Positions 9,562 to 19,277 of a stretch of 25,000 nt of DNA are shown here, piece after piece. Both the position numbers and the translations under genes were made by a program. Source of the DNA: Symbiodinium natans (Eukaryota > Sar > Dinophyceae > Suessiales > Symbiodiniaceae); NCBI GenBank assembly GCA_905221605.1, contig CAJNDS010002580.1, positions 1-25,000 on the forward strand, given 5' to 3'. Each line of letters starts with the position of its first letter. Positions within the stretch are counted from its first letter, which is position 1. The notes below the pieces were generated by a model, which saw only the letters and a program-made list of their open reading frames with translations, was not told the origin of the DNA and ran no database searches.

Positions 9562-9874
9562 TCACAAGCCTTTCTGCGCCAAGTGACGGACACGATCGAG
9601 CTCCTTCCTGGCATGAGCAAGAGCAAACGAACCACTTAGCTCGAATTCATGGCCAATGAAACACACCATGACTCCACGCGTTGTGATTGTTTGTGCTATC
9701 AGATCGAGCTTTTGTCTGAACTGGGCCAAGGGTCCGAACTTGGCCGGCATCCTGTAGCAGTTTCGATGCTCGCTCCTGTGCCAGTTCCACCGCTAGCGGT
9801 GGAAGCTGCGCCAGGAGCACATCCTCGGCGCTGACCCTTCTGTTCCCCCTGAGCGCTGAATATGACAGTGTGGG
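9562..9874 (-). CDS. Candidate terminal exon(s) of an unrecognised protein
   Basis: Two coding-like frames overlap. Frame 1 (open 9874-9647) includes RRVSAEDVLLAQLPPLAVEL and QERASKLLQDAGQVRTLGPV, a helical, charged, leucine-rich segment. Frame 2, following acceptor CTGCTACAG (exon from 9751), reads MPAKFGPLAQFRQKLDLIAQ and ends with LAHARKELDRVRHLAQKGL and a stop at 9562-9564. Both have dinoflagellate-like codon use. A frameshift in a decayed copy, or an unseen intron, would reconcile them. It may be the 3' end of the gene whose exon lies at 10222-10509. Confidence 0.4.
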
Positions 9875-10000
9875 CTACTTGCTTTAGGTGCGTACCGACA
9901 AGCAGCATGCAGTCGCGCGATGTAAACCGTTCATGGCTAGCAACAACTATATTGTTAATTGCGTTGTCCTACATGGGATTCTCAATTTAATGGTTGGATT

Positions 10001-10062
10001 TGGGAGGGGGAGGGGGCAGGAGGGTGAAGGGGGGGAGGGGAGTGGGGGTGGAGAGGGGAGTG
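10001..10062 (+). repeat. G-rich tract with quadruplex potential
   Basis: Sixty bases of almost pure purine on the plus strand, with at least seven runs of three to seven guanines separated by one to four bases. On the minus (coding) strand it is a long CT tract between two candidate exons, so it may also act as an intronic polypyrimidine tract. Confidence 0.85.
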
Positions 10063-10221
10063 CATCAGCGATGATTGCATACAAGAGCGGGCCATGCACA
10101 AATAAGTGCAGCTCATGTGTACCACACCCTTAGGAATACCAACGACCACACCTGCCGGGGAACCCCGCACACCCCTTGATGGAAGCTAACACTTTAGGGA
10201 AGAAACTCCGCTAGTCCTCAC

Positions 10222-10509
10222 AGGCAAACTGTCGTGATTAGTGTGGTGCTTGTGGTCCATCAGCCGTGTTGCGTTCTGGATTCCGAGAACTGCCTGCTGC
10301 TCGCTTGTGAGCTGGAGGACGAGATCCTGCATCACCTGCCAGTCGCTTAAATAGAGGGTGTCCAATGCTGTTTGGTTCTCCTTGATGGAGATGCGACCCT
10401 TCAAGGATTCATCGAGAAGTCTGCCGGCGATGGAACAAACTCTGGTCTCCGGCACCTCGGCGTCGAGACCAGCAGCCCAGTCATCGGAGGTGAGCAAGAT
10501 GTTTACCAC
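10222..10509 (-). CDS. Exon of an unrecognised protein
   Basis: A 288-bp exon, 96 codons, phase 0 at both ends: acceptor GACGAG|GTGGTA at 10509 and donor CCT|GTGAGG at 10221. The product is hydrophilic with mixed charge and aromatics (TSDDWAAGLDAEVPETRV, TLYLSDWQVMQDLVLQLTS, EQQAVLGIQNATRLMD), which is what a real coding exon looks like. The overlapping plus frame (10372-10620) is weaker. No domain was recognised. The acceptor lacks a clear polypyrimidine tract. Confidence 0.5.
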
Positions 10510-11497
10510 CTCGTCAGGGCCATTTTAAGGGGCGATTCGTCAAGAAGACGACACTGCATCGGGAGTGCCGCGGGAGAGCCTCCGCAACTTGGAGTATGTG
10601 ATCTGGTTTCTCCACAATGAAATCGATGAGGAAGCCCAGCACAGGCCCTGTACGAAACAGAAATCTGCAATCTTACAGCCCAACCCGGAGGACTGGGTTT
10701 TGTTTCTGCGTCACTTTCGAACAATTAGCAGTTGGGTTTTGGGTTTTGTTTATGGAAAAACGTGATTGGCCAGATCTTTTCATGTCTGATGTGCTACATG
10801 CTCACTCTGGACCATCGTGTCGTGACATGACATCCCATTCGAAGTCCGCCACCACTGCGACTGTGATGTGTTGTTGGGCCGCTGGCTCGCGTGATCCGCA
10901 GCTCTGTCCACAGCACCGGGAGAGCGTAGCGACTTCAAACATCCCTTCCTTGGCTGGCAAAGGGCGCATTGCACGTGCTTTGGGGATTGCTCTACCTGGT
11001 TCATCTGGGATGTCCTGGACTGGCGAGATGCTTGAAGTTCTTGGGGTCCAAGAATTTACAAGGCTTTTCATGCAAAACAAGCCCTGGAGTCATCCTGAAG
11101 CCAGTGTTCTTCGAAGGGCTTGCAGGGATCTGATGGTATGGATGCGACACGTTGTGTTCTTGTCTAGTGAACTCTCTGGCTCAGGTGCGTGTCTACTGAA
11201 GGCTGCAACAAGGCATGGCAGGCTACAGAGGGCATCGAGTACAGCGAAGCGCCAACTACAAGGAAGCAAGCAAACCACACTGCCACAAACTTGCAACTAC
11301 ACTGTTTCAACAAAGTTGGACTGCTCGATGGTCGCATGTGCTCATGCCTGCATGCCCAAGCATCTTGAGCAGGACCAGGACTGCTCCGAGATCGCAGCTT
11401 TGGCTGCCGGCAGCATCTTGCACAGAGCTTTGGCGCATTAACCTCAGGAGCCGAAAAGCAGATCACAGCAAACTGAACTCTCCTTTGGTCTGACCAC
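10510..11497. other. Region with one long motif-less plus frame
   Basis: A plus-strand frame of 274 codons (10617-11441) covers most of the stretch. Its middle, MSWTGEMLEVLGVQEFTRLF followed by HPEASVLRRACRDLM and a possible donor GTATGG, could be an exon, which would be the only plus-strand host exon in this half of the window. The ends are low in coding character. No domain was recognised. Confidence 0.25.
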
Positions 11498-11619
11498 CCG
11501 ATTTATCATCATGATGTTGTTCGCTGTTGGATGCCCACGCCACACTGCATTGACTGCTTCCATCAGCGCTGCATCTGCAGAGGCTTGGTGCCCATCTCTT
11601 CCACGCGTGGGAACCAAGC
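11498..11619 (-). CDS. Possible small exon of an unrecognised protein
   Basis: A pyrimidine-rich stretch of about 30 bases ending TTTGGAAG precedes 11619. From there one frame reads GLVPTRGRDGHQASADAALM then EAVNAVWRGHPTANNIMMIN and meets a possible donor CGG|GTGGTC at 11497. A second frame gives a Cys/Trp-containing peptide ending at a stop. It lies downstream of the kelch gene on the same strand but beyond its stop codon, so it belongs to another gene. Confidence 0.35.
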
Positions 11620-12509
11620 CTTCCAAAGCAAAAGCGCGGAAAGAATAGGGAAACATGTGCACCAGCACATTTCAACCCTTTGCTACCAAATCGTGCAGGC
11701 AAGCGACAGGAAGCAGATGCTGTCCAGCCAAGCTGTCCCTGAGCAGCAGGCGAAATGCACACAAAGATCAACGGCACCACCCAAAAGACAAAAGCAATCG
11801 GTAAAGCTACCAAACCAAGAAAAACCAAGGATCCAAAGTGTGGTCTTGGTGCAATTCCTCACCAGGCCCCTCCATGCGGCCCCTACTGAGCCAGAAATGA
11901 AGGTCAGCCCTGGGACGCTGTGGGATGCTGTAAATTTATCGCCCTCTTTGTTCTGCCCCCCGTAGGTCATGCGGAATTTCAACGCATCTATACTACCACA
12001 ACTGCAAAAAGCAAGAACTGGGAAAGCTGCGTACTAACTTGAAGGACATGTCTTGCCAGCCTGCCAGACCACAACAGCTGCAGAGTAGCAGCTTGCATTG
12101 ATGATGAACGACGAACCGACCCCCACCAGCGCGTGCAACATGCTTCAAAGAATGAAGTGGATGGAAGCAACACCTACAAACCTGTCCACCAAAACTGCAA
12201 GCTACACGAACCTCACATTTGATGCATCGCTACGGGACTTCTCCGGCAAGCTACAGAACCAACGAACCTAATTTGGTGCATCGCTACAGCACTGCTCTGG
12301 CAAATGCTTCCACCCCGCGATCTTGCTCGGACTGGAAGCTGAGCAGCCCTGCTGGAAAACAAGCTGTGCTTGAACATGCCTGAACAATACGTAAACTACA
12401 CGTTGCTGTGACGATCCAAGGCTGCGAGGCAGGCTTTAAAGCTGGATCGAGTCACGCGTGCCAATCAAACGATTAATCGATAAGAACGGACGGAATCTGG
12501 CACCCACGC
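11620..12509. other. Intergenic or intronic stretch downstream of the kelch gene
   Basis: The minus strand is T-rich around 11720-11830, which produces apparent hydrophobic frames that are better read as intron. No domain, RNA gene or polyadenylation signal could be recognised after the kelch stop. A degenerate two-copy repeat lies at 12198-12308. Confidence 0.4.
12198..12308. repeat. Degenerate two-copy direct repeat, period about 50-56 bp
   Basis: GCAAGCTAC, then ACGAACCT, then ATGCATCGCTAC, then CTCCGGCAA occur in the first copy (12198-12249). The same order recurs with substitutions and a small insertion in the second copy (12246-12308: GCAAGCTAC, ACGAACCT, GTGCATCGCTAC, CTCTGGCAA). It is an old local duplication without coding evidence. 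Confidence 0.6.
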
Positions 12510-15228
12510 TCAATGCCAGTATGTCCACTCATTGTCTTCCTGGTACGGCACGCTATCCGTTGCCGCCGACACGGCCAAGTCCCGTGGCACCCAGTCTTTG
12601 CCCATGGATGGCAACAACGCTCCGATGATGTGTTTCCTTGGCCAGATGCACTGCCAAAAAAGGGGTCAAGGGTGTTTGGCTCGCTTGCAGCAAGGGCGCT
12701 GCCATGTGCAATGGTCCACTTTGGTCTGCGAGCTGCCCAGACGATCCAGCATGGCCCTGTGGCGATCAACGCCAACAGGACTGGCACGCCACACGGTGAA
12801 CTCATTGATCGGATTGAACTCCACAAACCTTTCACGGCAAAGGTGCTCATTCAAGATCCGCTGACGCTAGGATGGGGGAGGCGAAAAAACTTATCCCATT
12901 GCGTGGCCGTGGCATTGCGCAATGGCAAGCTTCATCTGCGTTTCCCTTAAGGCTTCTCTGGGGTCTGTAAATAAATCTGTTTAAGTTGCTGCTGCCTAGG
13001 TGCACTGCCCGCATTTCCACACCATCATGCACACCCAGGGCAGCACGCCCGGCACTTACGAGCTGGTTCACGGAGGAGAAACCTCGGATGAAGAATCGGG
13101 ATGACGTGCATGCCTGCACATACACCCGCGCACGCGTGTGTCTCTGCAGACGTGTAGGCATGTACGTAAGTTTGGATTTACCTTTGTATGGAGGCATGTA
13201 TCTACTGATGTCATGAACATGCACATGTTGCCATTGGGTGGCGTTTGTAGTTTGTTGGTTTTCCATCATCCTTTACCGGCATATGATCTACCAAGATCTT
13301 CTGGGGGTTCACATTCTCTTGATCCCAGGACGACCCCGCCTGGATAGATGTGGATCTGTGGCACAAGGCAGTGCCAGGAGGATTGAAGCGTTTGCGCAGC
13401 ATCCGCCTGCAGATCTTGTTGGTGCAAGGCACAGTCGCACCTTCAGGCACAAACATGTAAAAGGTTAGGGCGCCGGCCTTAATGGCGAGGAGCCACAGTG
13501 TGAGTTGACAAGTCTCTCGATTCCTGTCGGAAAGTCATGCTGTGGTTGCATTCGCCCAATGCCGCCATGTGCATCGGCAGAGTCCTAGCAACCACGAGGA
13601 CATCCGAGGCATCAGTGTCAAGGACGTCGATGATTTGGCAGCGCAGACCTTCAGGCTTGTATGGCAAGTACAGGAGCAGCACAATCCAGTTTCCCAAACT
13701 CAAATGCCGAGCATGCGGTGCTTGACGTTGTCAATGGCGGGAAAAACCTCACACCCTCTATCCGAACTCAAGGAAGTGCACAAGCAGGCGCGAAGCGGTG
13801 CAGGTGGGTCGCGATATGACGCGACGTGTCGCGGTTGCTTCTTTGCAAGTTTGGTGGCAAGGGCCTGGAGGCCCTGTCCAGGAAACCCGGCCCTTGCCGG
13901 CAGTTGGGTCCCGCCCTACATGGTAAGGATCACGGTCGCCATCGCCCCTTGTCCAGGAACAGCCGAAGTCCTGCCACTGAAGCCGCGAAAACTGGCAAGT
14001 CAAGATAAGTCAAGGCCGACTGGGCCAACCGCACTTGTGCTGGCCTGCGAAACCCACACTCTGGTGGACATTGTCACCGCCACGAGCGCACCACTGCTAT
14101 ATCGCACAAAGGATACCTTGGTTGCCAGCAAGGTGTGATGCAGTACATATTTGAATGCACGATGATTGCCTAATCTTGCAGGGACCCTTGCCGAAAGCAA
14201 CTTGCACGAAGAAAGGGATGAACATATTGAACATGAACGAGGCCTACAAGAGTTCGCTGCCTCAGGGGCTGCAGTCCCGAGCGCCTGCTCATGCGGCCAA
14301 CCGAATGGGAGCTTCTGTACCAGTTTCAACCAAGACCGCCCCCAATCGTTGCTGCGCCACAATGACCCCGCGGAATCAAACACGAGCAGGAAACCTGCAA
14401 AGCCACGGTGCTTAAAACAAGCAAACGCTGACCGCAAGCTCTGCAAACAACCCACCTGCGCCAAGGAATTCTGGAACCTCATCGACACGACTTGACACAG
14501 CGAGGGCTTGGGACCCATGCAGTTCCCATCAAGCTTCACAGCAATACACTTTCTTGCAGCGGCACCCACAAGGCGTAAGCAGCATCAGGCCACATAGCTT
14601 CATCTGTAGTTTGGCTCCAGCTGGTCGGGCGGAACCTGCAGCACAATTTGCACGCAATTGGTTGATGCTTCTGACTCTGGGACGTGTGCACGCTTACTGG
14701 CATCTTGCAGTCGATGGGCATAGGGGCGTCTGCTTTCCAAACTTCGCGCAATGGTTTGGCATCAATACCGGTGCCGCCAACGAGCAGCACACAACCTGGC
14801 AAATAAAGATCAAACACAACCAAAAACACACATGCATGGTCAACAAAAGATGTCAACGTCAAACTGCAAAAAGGCCTGTGTCGCCAACGCCGGCAACAAC
14901 TACTGGCAAAGACCCGCGGCGCGGCTGCCAAGAAGGTTCAGGCAAGCATTCCCACGTTCGGGAATCCACGTCGAACCGCCAAACGTCATTCAAGCACACA
15001 CCTGCCAAAACCAGGCATCTGCCACAAGCAACTTTCGTGAATGCCTGGTGGCCTCCAATGATGTGGCCCTCGATCCCACCCATAACGAGGACCTTTCGCA
15101 GGCCATAAGCTACGCAAACCATCCAACAATTTGCAGAACGCGCACAGCCAGGCTTGCCGAGCTTGTGACTGCTGAGCAGTCGGGAGCTGTTGCAACGGTT
15201 GCCCCAAATCTGGCCAACGGCCGATTCT
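12510..15228 (-). CDS. Kelch-repeat protein, ten-exon model of the 3' part
   Basis: Exons, in transcript order: 15228-15173, 15092-14891, 14795-14709, 14394-14285, 14116-14045, 13915-13708, 13648-13541, 13440-13277, 12866-12720, 12650-12510 (stop 12510-12512). All junctions agree in phase and give about 425 residues. The first part is kelch: LARFGATVATAPDCSVLVMG, LNDVWRFDVDSRTWECLPEP, QPRRGSLPVVVAGCVLLVGG, REVWKAD, SLWRSNDWGRSW. Kelch repeats fold into beta-propellers that bind protein partners. The C-terminal 250 residues (RMLGLRCQIIDVLDTDASDV, ILNEHLCRERFVEFNPINEF, GALLPSMGKDWVPRDLAVSA) were not recognised. Seven introns start with GC (for example T|GCAAGA), two with GT (GTAAAG, GTGGAC); sizes are 59-410 bp. 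A canonical GTAAGC at 14697 would lengthen exon 3 but breaks the phase. The first exon boundary and the missing 5' exons are the weakest points; the kelch half and the tail could be separate genes. Confidence 0.65.
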
Positions 15229-15300
15229 CTTTAGCACGTGAAATCATGACCAATCGTTGGCCAGACCTGAGGAGCTCAATGCATGACCGTAATTATTGGA

Positions 15301-15538
<238 letters not shown>

Positions 15539-15539
15539 C

Positions 15540-16783
15540 ATCTAGCTTGGCACTGTCCACTGCTCAAACGCCTGAAGCCCTCACCACAGTTCCACATTCT
15601 CCCCAGCTAACCGCATGGCTATGGCCGGAAACGTAGCACGAGTTCTTATTCAAATATATTATGGAAGTCAGTGGTCGTTGGTCTGTGGTCCACGGATGTT
15701 CTTTTTACGCGCAATGCATGAGTTTTTTTTCTTGCCCGAAGGATCCAGCATGACTAAGTTGGACTTGAGGTTCAAATGCTGCACCCATCAATTCACAAAC
15801 TCGCCGTGGCTGATTTGCGGGTGCCCTGAATCAATTCTTAACTACCAAGTGAAACATATGCACATAACAGCAATTGTCGTTGGCGCACCAAGTGGCACAG
15901 ACTGGTCCGCAGAATGGCATGTGATCTTCAGAGCAGATACAAGCATGCAGCGTTTCGACATGGTCTGACCGATGCTTGCGCTCTTGTTGGCGATTTGCGC
16001 AATATGTGGTTTCCCTACGTGCTGATCGGTGGGTCAAACGTGCTTTGAACTGGGTTCCGAATTAGTCACGACGCACGGGGCGACCCAGGTAATTACCAGT
16101 GGGATTCCAAGTTTCAAAACTTCTGTCGGTGGAAACGATGTGAGAACGGGCAACTTGAAGCCCAAGATGAGGCGAGATGGTCAACACGGTTTTCGGATTT
16201 TCTGCCCTTCATGGACCACGTGTGAGGGCCGCTTTTCTGTATGGTCAATGCTATATCTGCCTGAGCCCTAAATTGGGCTGGCTACAGCAGTTGCAAGAAG
16301 ACGGCATCATTAAATTGCTCAACACCATTCACTCCTGCCGCTTCACGGCACCGCCGCCACGAGCGGTGCGTGAAAAAAATCCAATCGTCATCGCTGCATA
16401 AGCACAGCAAATTCTGCGACCACGACGTGTTAATCACTTTTCACGCACATCCGATGATTGCAAGCGGGAGTTGTTCACATATGTGCAGCATGTTCATGAC
16501 TACAGGCAAACAAGCGGAGTGAAAGCATTGCCGCAACTTCATTGCGGCAAGCAGCAACTGCACTCTTCTTTTTTGCGCACCGGTTTTCCTCACAGCGGTT
16601 TGTCCCGAGTCGGCTGGAACTGCTACGGACCGGCCGCGGGCGTCGCCTCAGGCGCACAGCGGCAAGCGGCTCGCGGCCACTTAATACACGTCGAGCTCCG
16701 GGAGTGACAGGGCGAGAGCCCGCTGCGCTGCGACGGCCAGCATGCATGTATTGCCTGTCCAGCGGGGACCAGCCGCCTGCCGG
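15540..16783. other. Upstream flank of the kelch exons, no recognised gene
   Basis: Should contain 5' exons of the kelch gene if it continues, but no kelch motif (GG, W, or NDVW-type) was found in minus frames. A 117-codon plus frame (15615-15968) has no motif. From about 16560 the GC content rises sharply, marking entry into the retroelement block. Minus frames at 16500-16780 are Arg-rich and motif-less. Confidence 0.4.
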
Positions 16784-16894
16784 GCCGCGGCCCGGACACG
16801 CGGCCCTTAAGGCGGCCAGGGTCCCACCACAGCGACAACGTGTCGGCGTATGGGGCAATGGGAGGCGCAGCCGCCGGAGCAACAGGACGCGCAT
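16784..16894 (-). mobile_element. Non-LTR retroelement fragment 3 (region before the C-terminal Cys motif)
   Basis: The minus frame reads RVLLLRRLRLPLPHTPTRCR then CGGTLAALRAACPG. It resembles the Arg/Leu-rich helix and Cys pair that precede the GDHRAAC motif in dinoflagellate GC-rich LINE polyproteins, as I recall them. It lies downstream of fragment 2, although in an intact element it would lie upstream, so it is a separate insertion or a rearranged piece. Confidence 0.5.
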
Positions 16895-16983
16895 GCAGTC
16901 GGAGGGCATGCGAAATTCCGGGGTGGTAGGGAACACGGTGAGGGCGCGGGAGCCGCCAGGGCCGCTTGGGCCCAAGAACCCTG

Positions 16984-17335
16984 GCCACCCCAAGCATGCC
17001 CCCACCAACGACGGGACCAGTCCACTGCAGCCGCGCGGCAGAGAGCAGGCGGCACTTTTGCGCCCGGAAGCACCGTACATGGTGCAGGAAGCGGCCAGAC
17101 GGCCATTCCAGCGCCCTCCGACCTCAGCTCCAGAGGTTCTTCGCTGCTTGGCAGCGTCGCTGAGCATGGCGCTGTTTGTATCAGCAGTGCCCGGCTGTCG
17201 ACGCGCGAGTGGACCGACGAGGGTGACATCGCAGCACAACGCGCCTCCCTGCGGTGTGGCACCGCGAACGACCAGGTCGAGCCATCTGCATCGGATCCGA
17301 CAGCCTCGCGTGCAACGCGCACCCAAGCCCAATCG
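16984..17335 (-). mobile_element. Non-LTR retroelement fragment 2 (C-terminal, frameshifted)
   Basis: Three blocks in two frames follow each other: AWVRVAREAVGSDADGSTW (about 17335-17265), LDLVVRGATPQGGALCCDVT and AEVGGRWNG (17281-17102), then CRAAAVDWSRRWWGHAWGG (about 17038-16984). This is the order of the C-terminal region in a well-populated family of dinoflagellate LINE-type polyproteins. At least two frame changes show that it is dead. It belongs to a different subfamily from fragment 1 (LDLVV..GALCCD versus MNLDVP). Confidence 0.65.
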
Positions 17336-17778
17336 CTCGACTATGTACGCCCGTGCCAACAACCTGTGAGTGGGCTCGTGATGTTCGCTGCAGCGCCGGC
17401 AGCACCACGCGGCCACCAATGCCTTATATAATGTTGTCATTGCCAAGATGAGCGTCGAGGTCATCGCCAACGCTCTGCGGGGGGTGTTCAGTCTTTTTTG
17501 TTTTTTCAGGTCTTTTGCGTCCGCCGCAGTCACGGTCGGCCACATAACTGGGCTTAGAACCCTACAAAAACTGGGATAACCCCTTTGAGGCCCTTTGAAG
17601 GCATGAAAAGTAAGGTTTTTCATACAATTATAATTGGTTAGCAAGTACCATGAACCTTCAAGTAGGATACCTTGGCTTGGCCCGGCTGGGCAGACGGCTC
17701 GGCGCCGGGCCCTCGCCCCAGTGGGCGTCAGCTAGGAGCAGCTAGGCCTCGTGTAAAGCTGGGGGTGGGCAAGCAACA
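17336..17778. other. Spacer between retroelement fragments
   Basis: GC falls again around 17430-17650 (AATTATAATTGG, poly-T stretches), unlike the flanking fragments. Minus frames here carry no motif. It could be unrelated DNA into which or beside which the fragments were inserted. Confidence 0.4.
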
Positions 17779-18567
17779 GCTCAGTATGCGATCTGCGCGC
17801 CGTGCCACAAAATGAGGCACATCGAGGTTCATGGCCGACGGGGCGACGTTGCGCCCCACACACGCGTCGGCCTCCAGGCAAACCCGGGCCACGGCGCGCT
17901 CGAGTGGCAGCACGCGGGATGCAAGGACGCCGGAGTTGCAGCAGGCGGCTCGTTGATCGCCGCACTCGTCAAGGAGGCCGCGGCAATACCGAGGGGAAGG
18001 GGCGCAGTCGCCGTACGAGCAGGACGCGGAAATGCGGGTCAGGCACGGCAACAATGTCCGACGTGCGCAGAAACGTGAAGACTGTTACCTCGCGCGGTCC
18101 AGCTTGGGAGAGCAGCGGCGCTCGGGACGCGGGTCACACATCAGCCTTGCGATGAGCAGGCCGCCCCCCACGCTGCAAGCCCCGGAGGGTCTCGGCCGGG
18201 TCGTCGTTGCGGGAAGACGGGGCAGGCAGCCCAGGCCGGCACCGCCCAGCAAAGTACGCTGCGGCTTGTGTGGCGGCGAGTATGGAAGGCGCGTGCTCAG
18301 CGCGTCCTGAGCTACGCGGAGCGCAGGGACCGTTCTCTCGGGCTGGCTGGTGCTGCACACATCGTCGAGGAATGCATACAGCCTCTCGGTGGGCCGGCGT
18401 TGGCCGTGGATGGAGAGGAGTGCCGCGTGCTGGCCCAAGGCATACAGCCCTGGCATGCTTGGGTCACCCTGCTCCACCCTAGCCTTGCCACACAGCGTGC
18501 CCGATACCACCCTCGTCAAGAGAAACGTAGCAACTGGCCTGCCCATAGAACATTGCAGCGAAGGGCG
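17779..18567 (-). mobile_element. Non-LTR retroelement fragment 1: reverse transcriptase core and C-terminal piece
   Basis: Minus strand. 18567-18289 carries the palm of a reverse transcriptase: EQGDPSMPGLYALGQHAALL (EQGDP at 18474-18460), then LYAFLDDVCSTS with the catalytic box FLDDV at 18372-18358, in place of the YADD of many LINEs. 17973-17779 carries GDQRAACC, LERAVARVCLEADACVGRNV and MNLDVP, the C-terminal Cys/Arg region. The two pieces are only about 315 bp apart, whereas in intact relatives I would expect about 1 kb or more, so an internal deletion is likely. The frame between them is lost. The element spread by target-primed reverse transcription; this copy cannot encode an intact protein. 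Confidence 0.8.
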
Positions 18568-18785
18568 ACAGGCATTCCAGCGTAGCGTGCCTGCGAGCGT
18601 ACGAACGCGTACGAGCAGTAAATGCTGTAGCATGCATATAGTCGTCTTGTTGTCATGAAAACCATGACCGTGAATCCGCAGCCTTTCAGGTTCCTTGCCT
18701 AGCAGTGTAGAAAGTGCGCGATTGTATTTTGAGCCCAATACGATACCAACTGCGTAGCCCCGCGCGCATGGTCACGCGGAGCTGA

Positions 18786-19277
18786 AAGCATCCAACACGA
18801 CAGAACAACAGCGGGGCCCTGGGTCAGCCCGACCCTGGCCGCCGCCACCTCCACCGCCTCCAAGGCGGAAGAACACTGCAGACAAAACCGCCTCGGCCAT
18901 CCTCGGCCAGCAAGCCGAAAGCAGAGCCTGCTACCTTCGACCTTCAGAAAAGCAAGGTTCCCAAAGGCAAAGGGAACAAAGGTTCCGGCAAAGGCAAGGC
19001 GAAAGGCACAAGTGCCGTCAAGGGACACGTCCGCAAACGCGATCCCCAAACAGGCAAGTGTGTTCGCTCAAAGAAGAGATCCGTAGCTGCTGAAAACAAA
19101 CGTGCTCTGAAGAAGCGCGTCCACCAGCTGAAAGCACAGATCCAGCAAGAAGCACGCTCATCAGAGAATCGGACTGCCCATTCGTCACCTGATACTGCGC
19201 CAGTGGCATCTAACAACCAGTCCCAAAAGTCGCCCGAAGTGTTCTCTTCTTCGGACGAATCCTCCTTGAGCGTTTGA
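18786..19277 (+). CDS. Lys-rich open frame just upstream of gag, no in-frame ATG
   Basis: A stop-to-stop frame of 163 codons. Its second half looks genuinely coding: TFDLQKSKVPKGKGNKGSGK, then KGHVRKRDPQTGKCVRSKKR, then ENKRALKKRVHQLKAQIQQE (a short coiled coil), and a Ser-rich tail SPEVFSSSDESSLSV before the TGA at 19275-19277. It has no in-frame methionine, so it is either a 3' exon (an acceptor such as CACTGCAG near 18875 is available) or a truncated piece. The Lys/Gly composition resembles nucleic-acid-binding tails and also the linker in the gag frame 160 bp downstream. No family was recognised. It could be host gene, a retroelement leader frame, or a captured exon. Confidence 0.45.
   Translation, partial: KHPTRQNNSGALGQPDPGRRHLHRLQGGRTLQTKPPRPSSASKPKAEPATFDLQKSKVPKGKGNKGSGKGKAKGTSAVKGHVRKRDPQTGKCVRSKKRSVAAENKRALKKRVHQLKAQIQQEARSSENRTAHSSPDTAPVASNNQSQKSPEVFSSSDESSLSV

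Noticed and set aside
10680-10755. Repeated GGGTTTT-like words as a telomere-type repeat
   Set aside because: Only a few irregular copies; no tandem array.
11683-11982. Hydrophobic minus frames that look like membrane segments
   Set aside because: The minus strand is simply T-rich here, as intron sequence often is; no acceptor-donor pair frames them.
12513-12950. A plausible-looking 145-codon plus frame
   Set aside because: The minus strand here has two strong acceptors, matching phases and a terminal stop fitting the kelch gene model; the plus frame has no splice signals or motif.
13542-14138. A 198-codon plus frame
   Set aside because: It is antisense to three phase-consistent exons of the kelch gene model.
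16542-17431. Long plus frames (275 and 193 codons) opposite the LINE fragments
   Set aside because: They are antisense shadows of GC-rich retroelement sequence and show no motif.
16475-17644. A 389-codon minus frame, the longest in the window, as a single gene
   Set aside because: It switches between pieces of two retroelement fragments and motif-less GC-rich stretches; openness comes from high GC.
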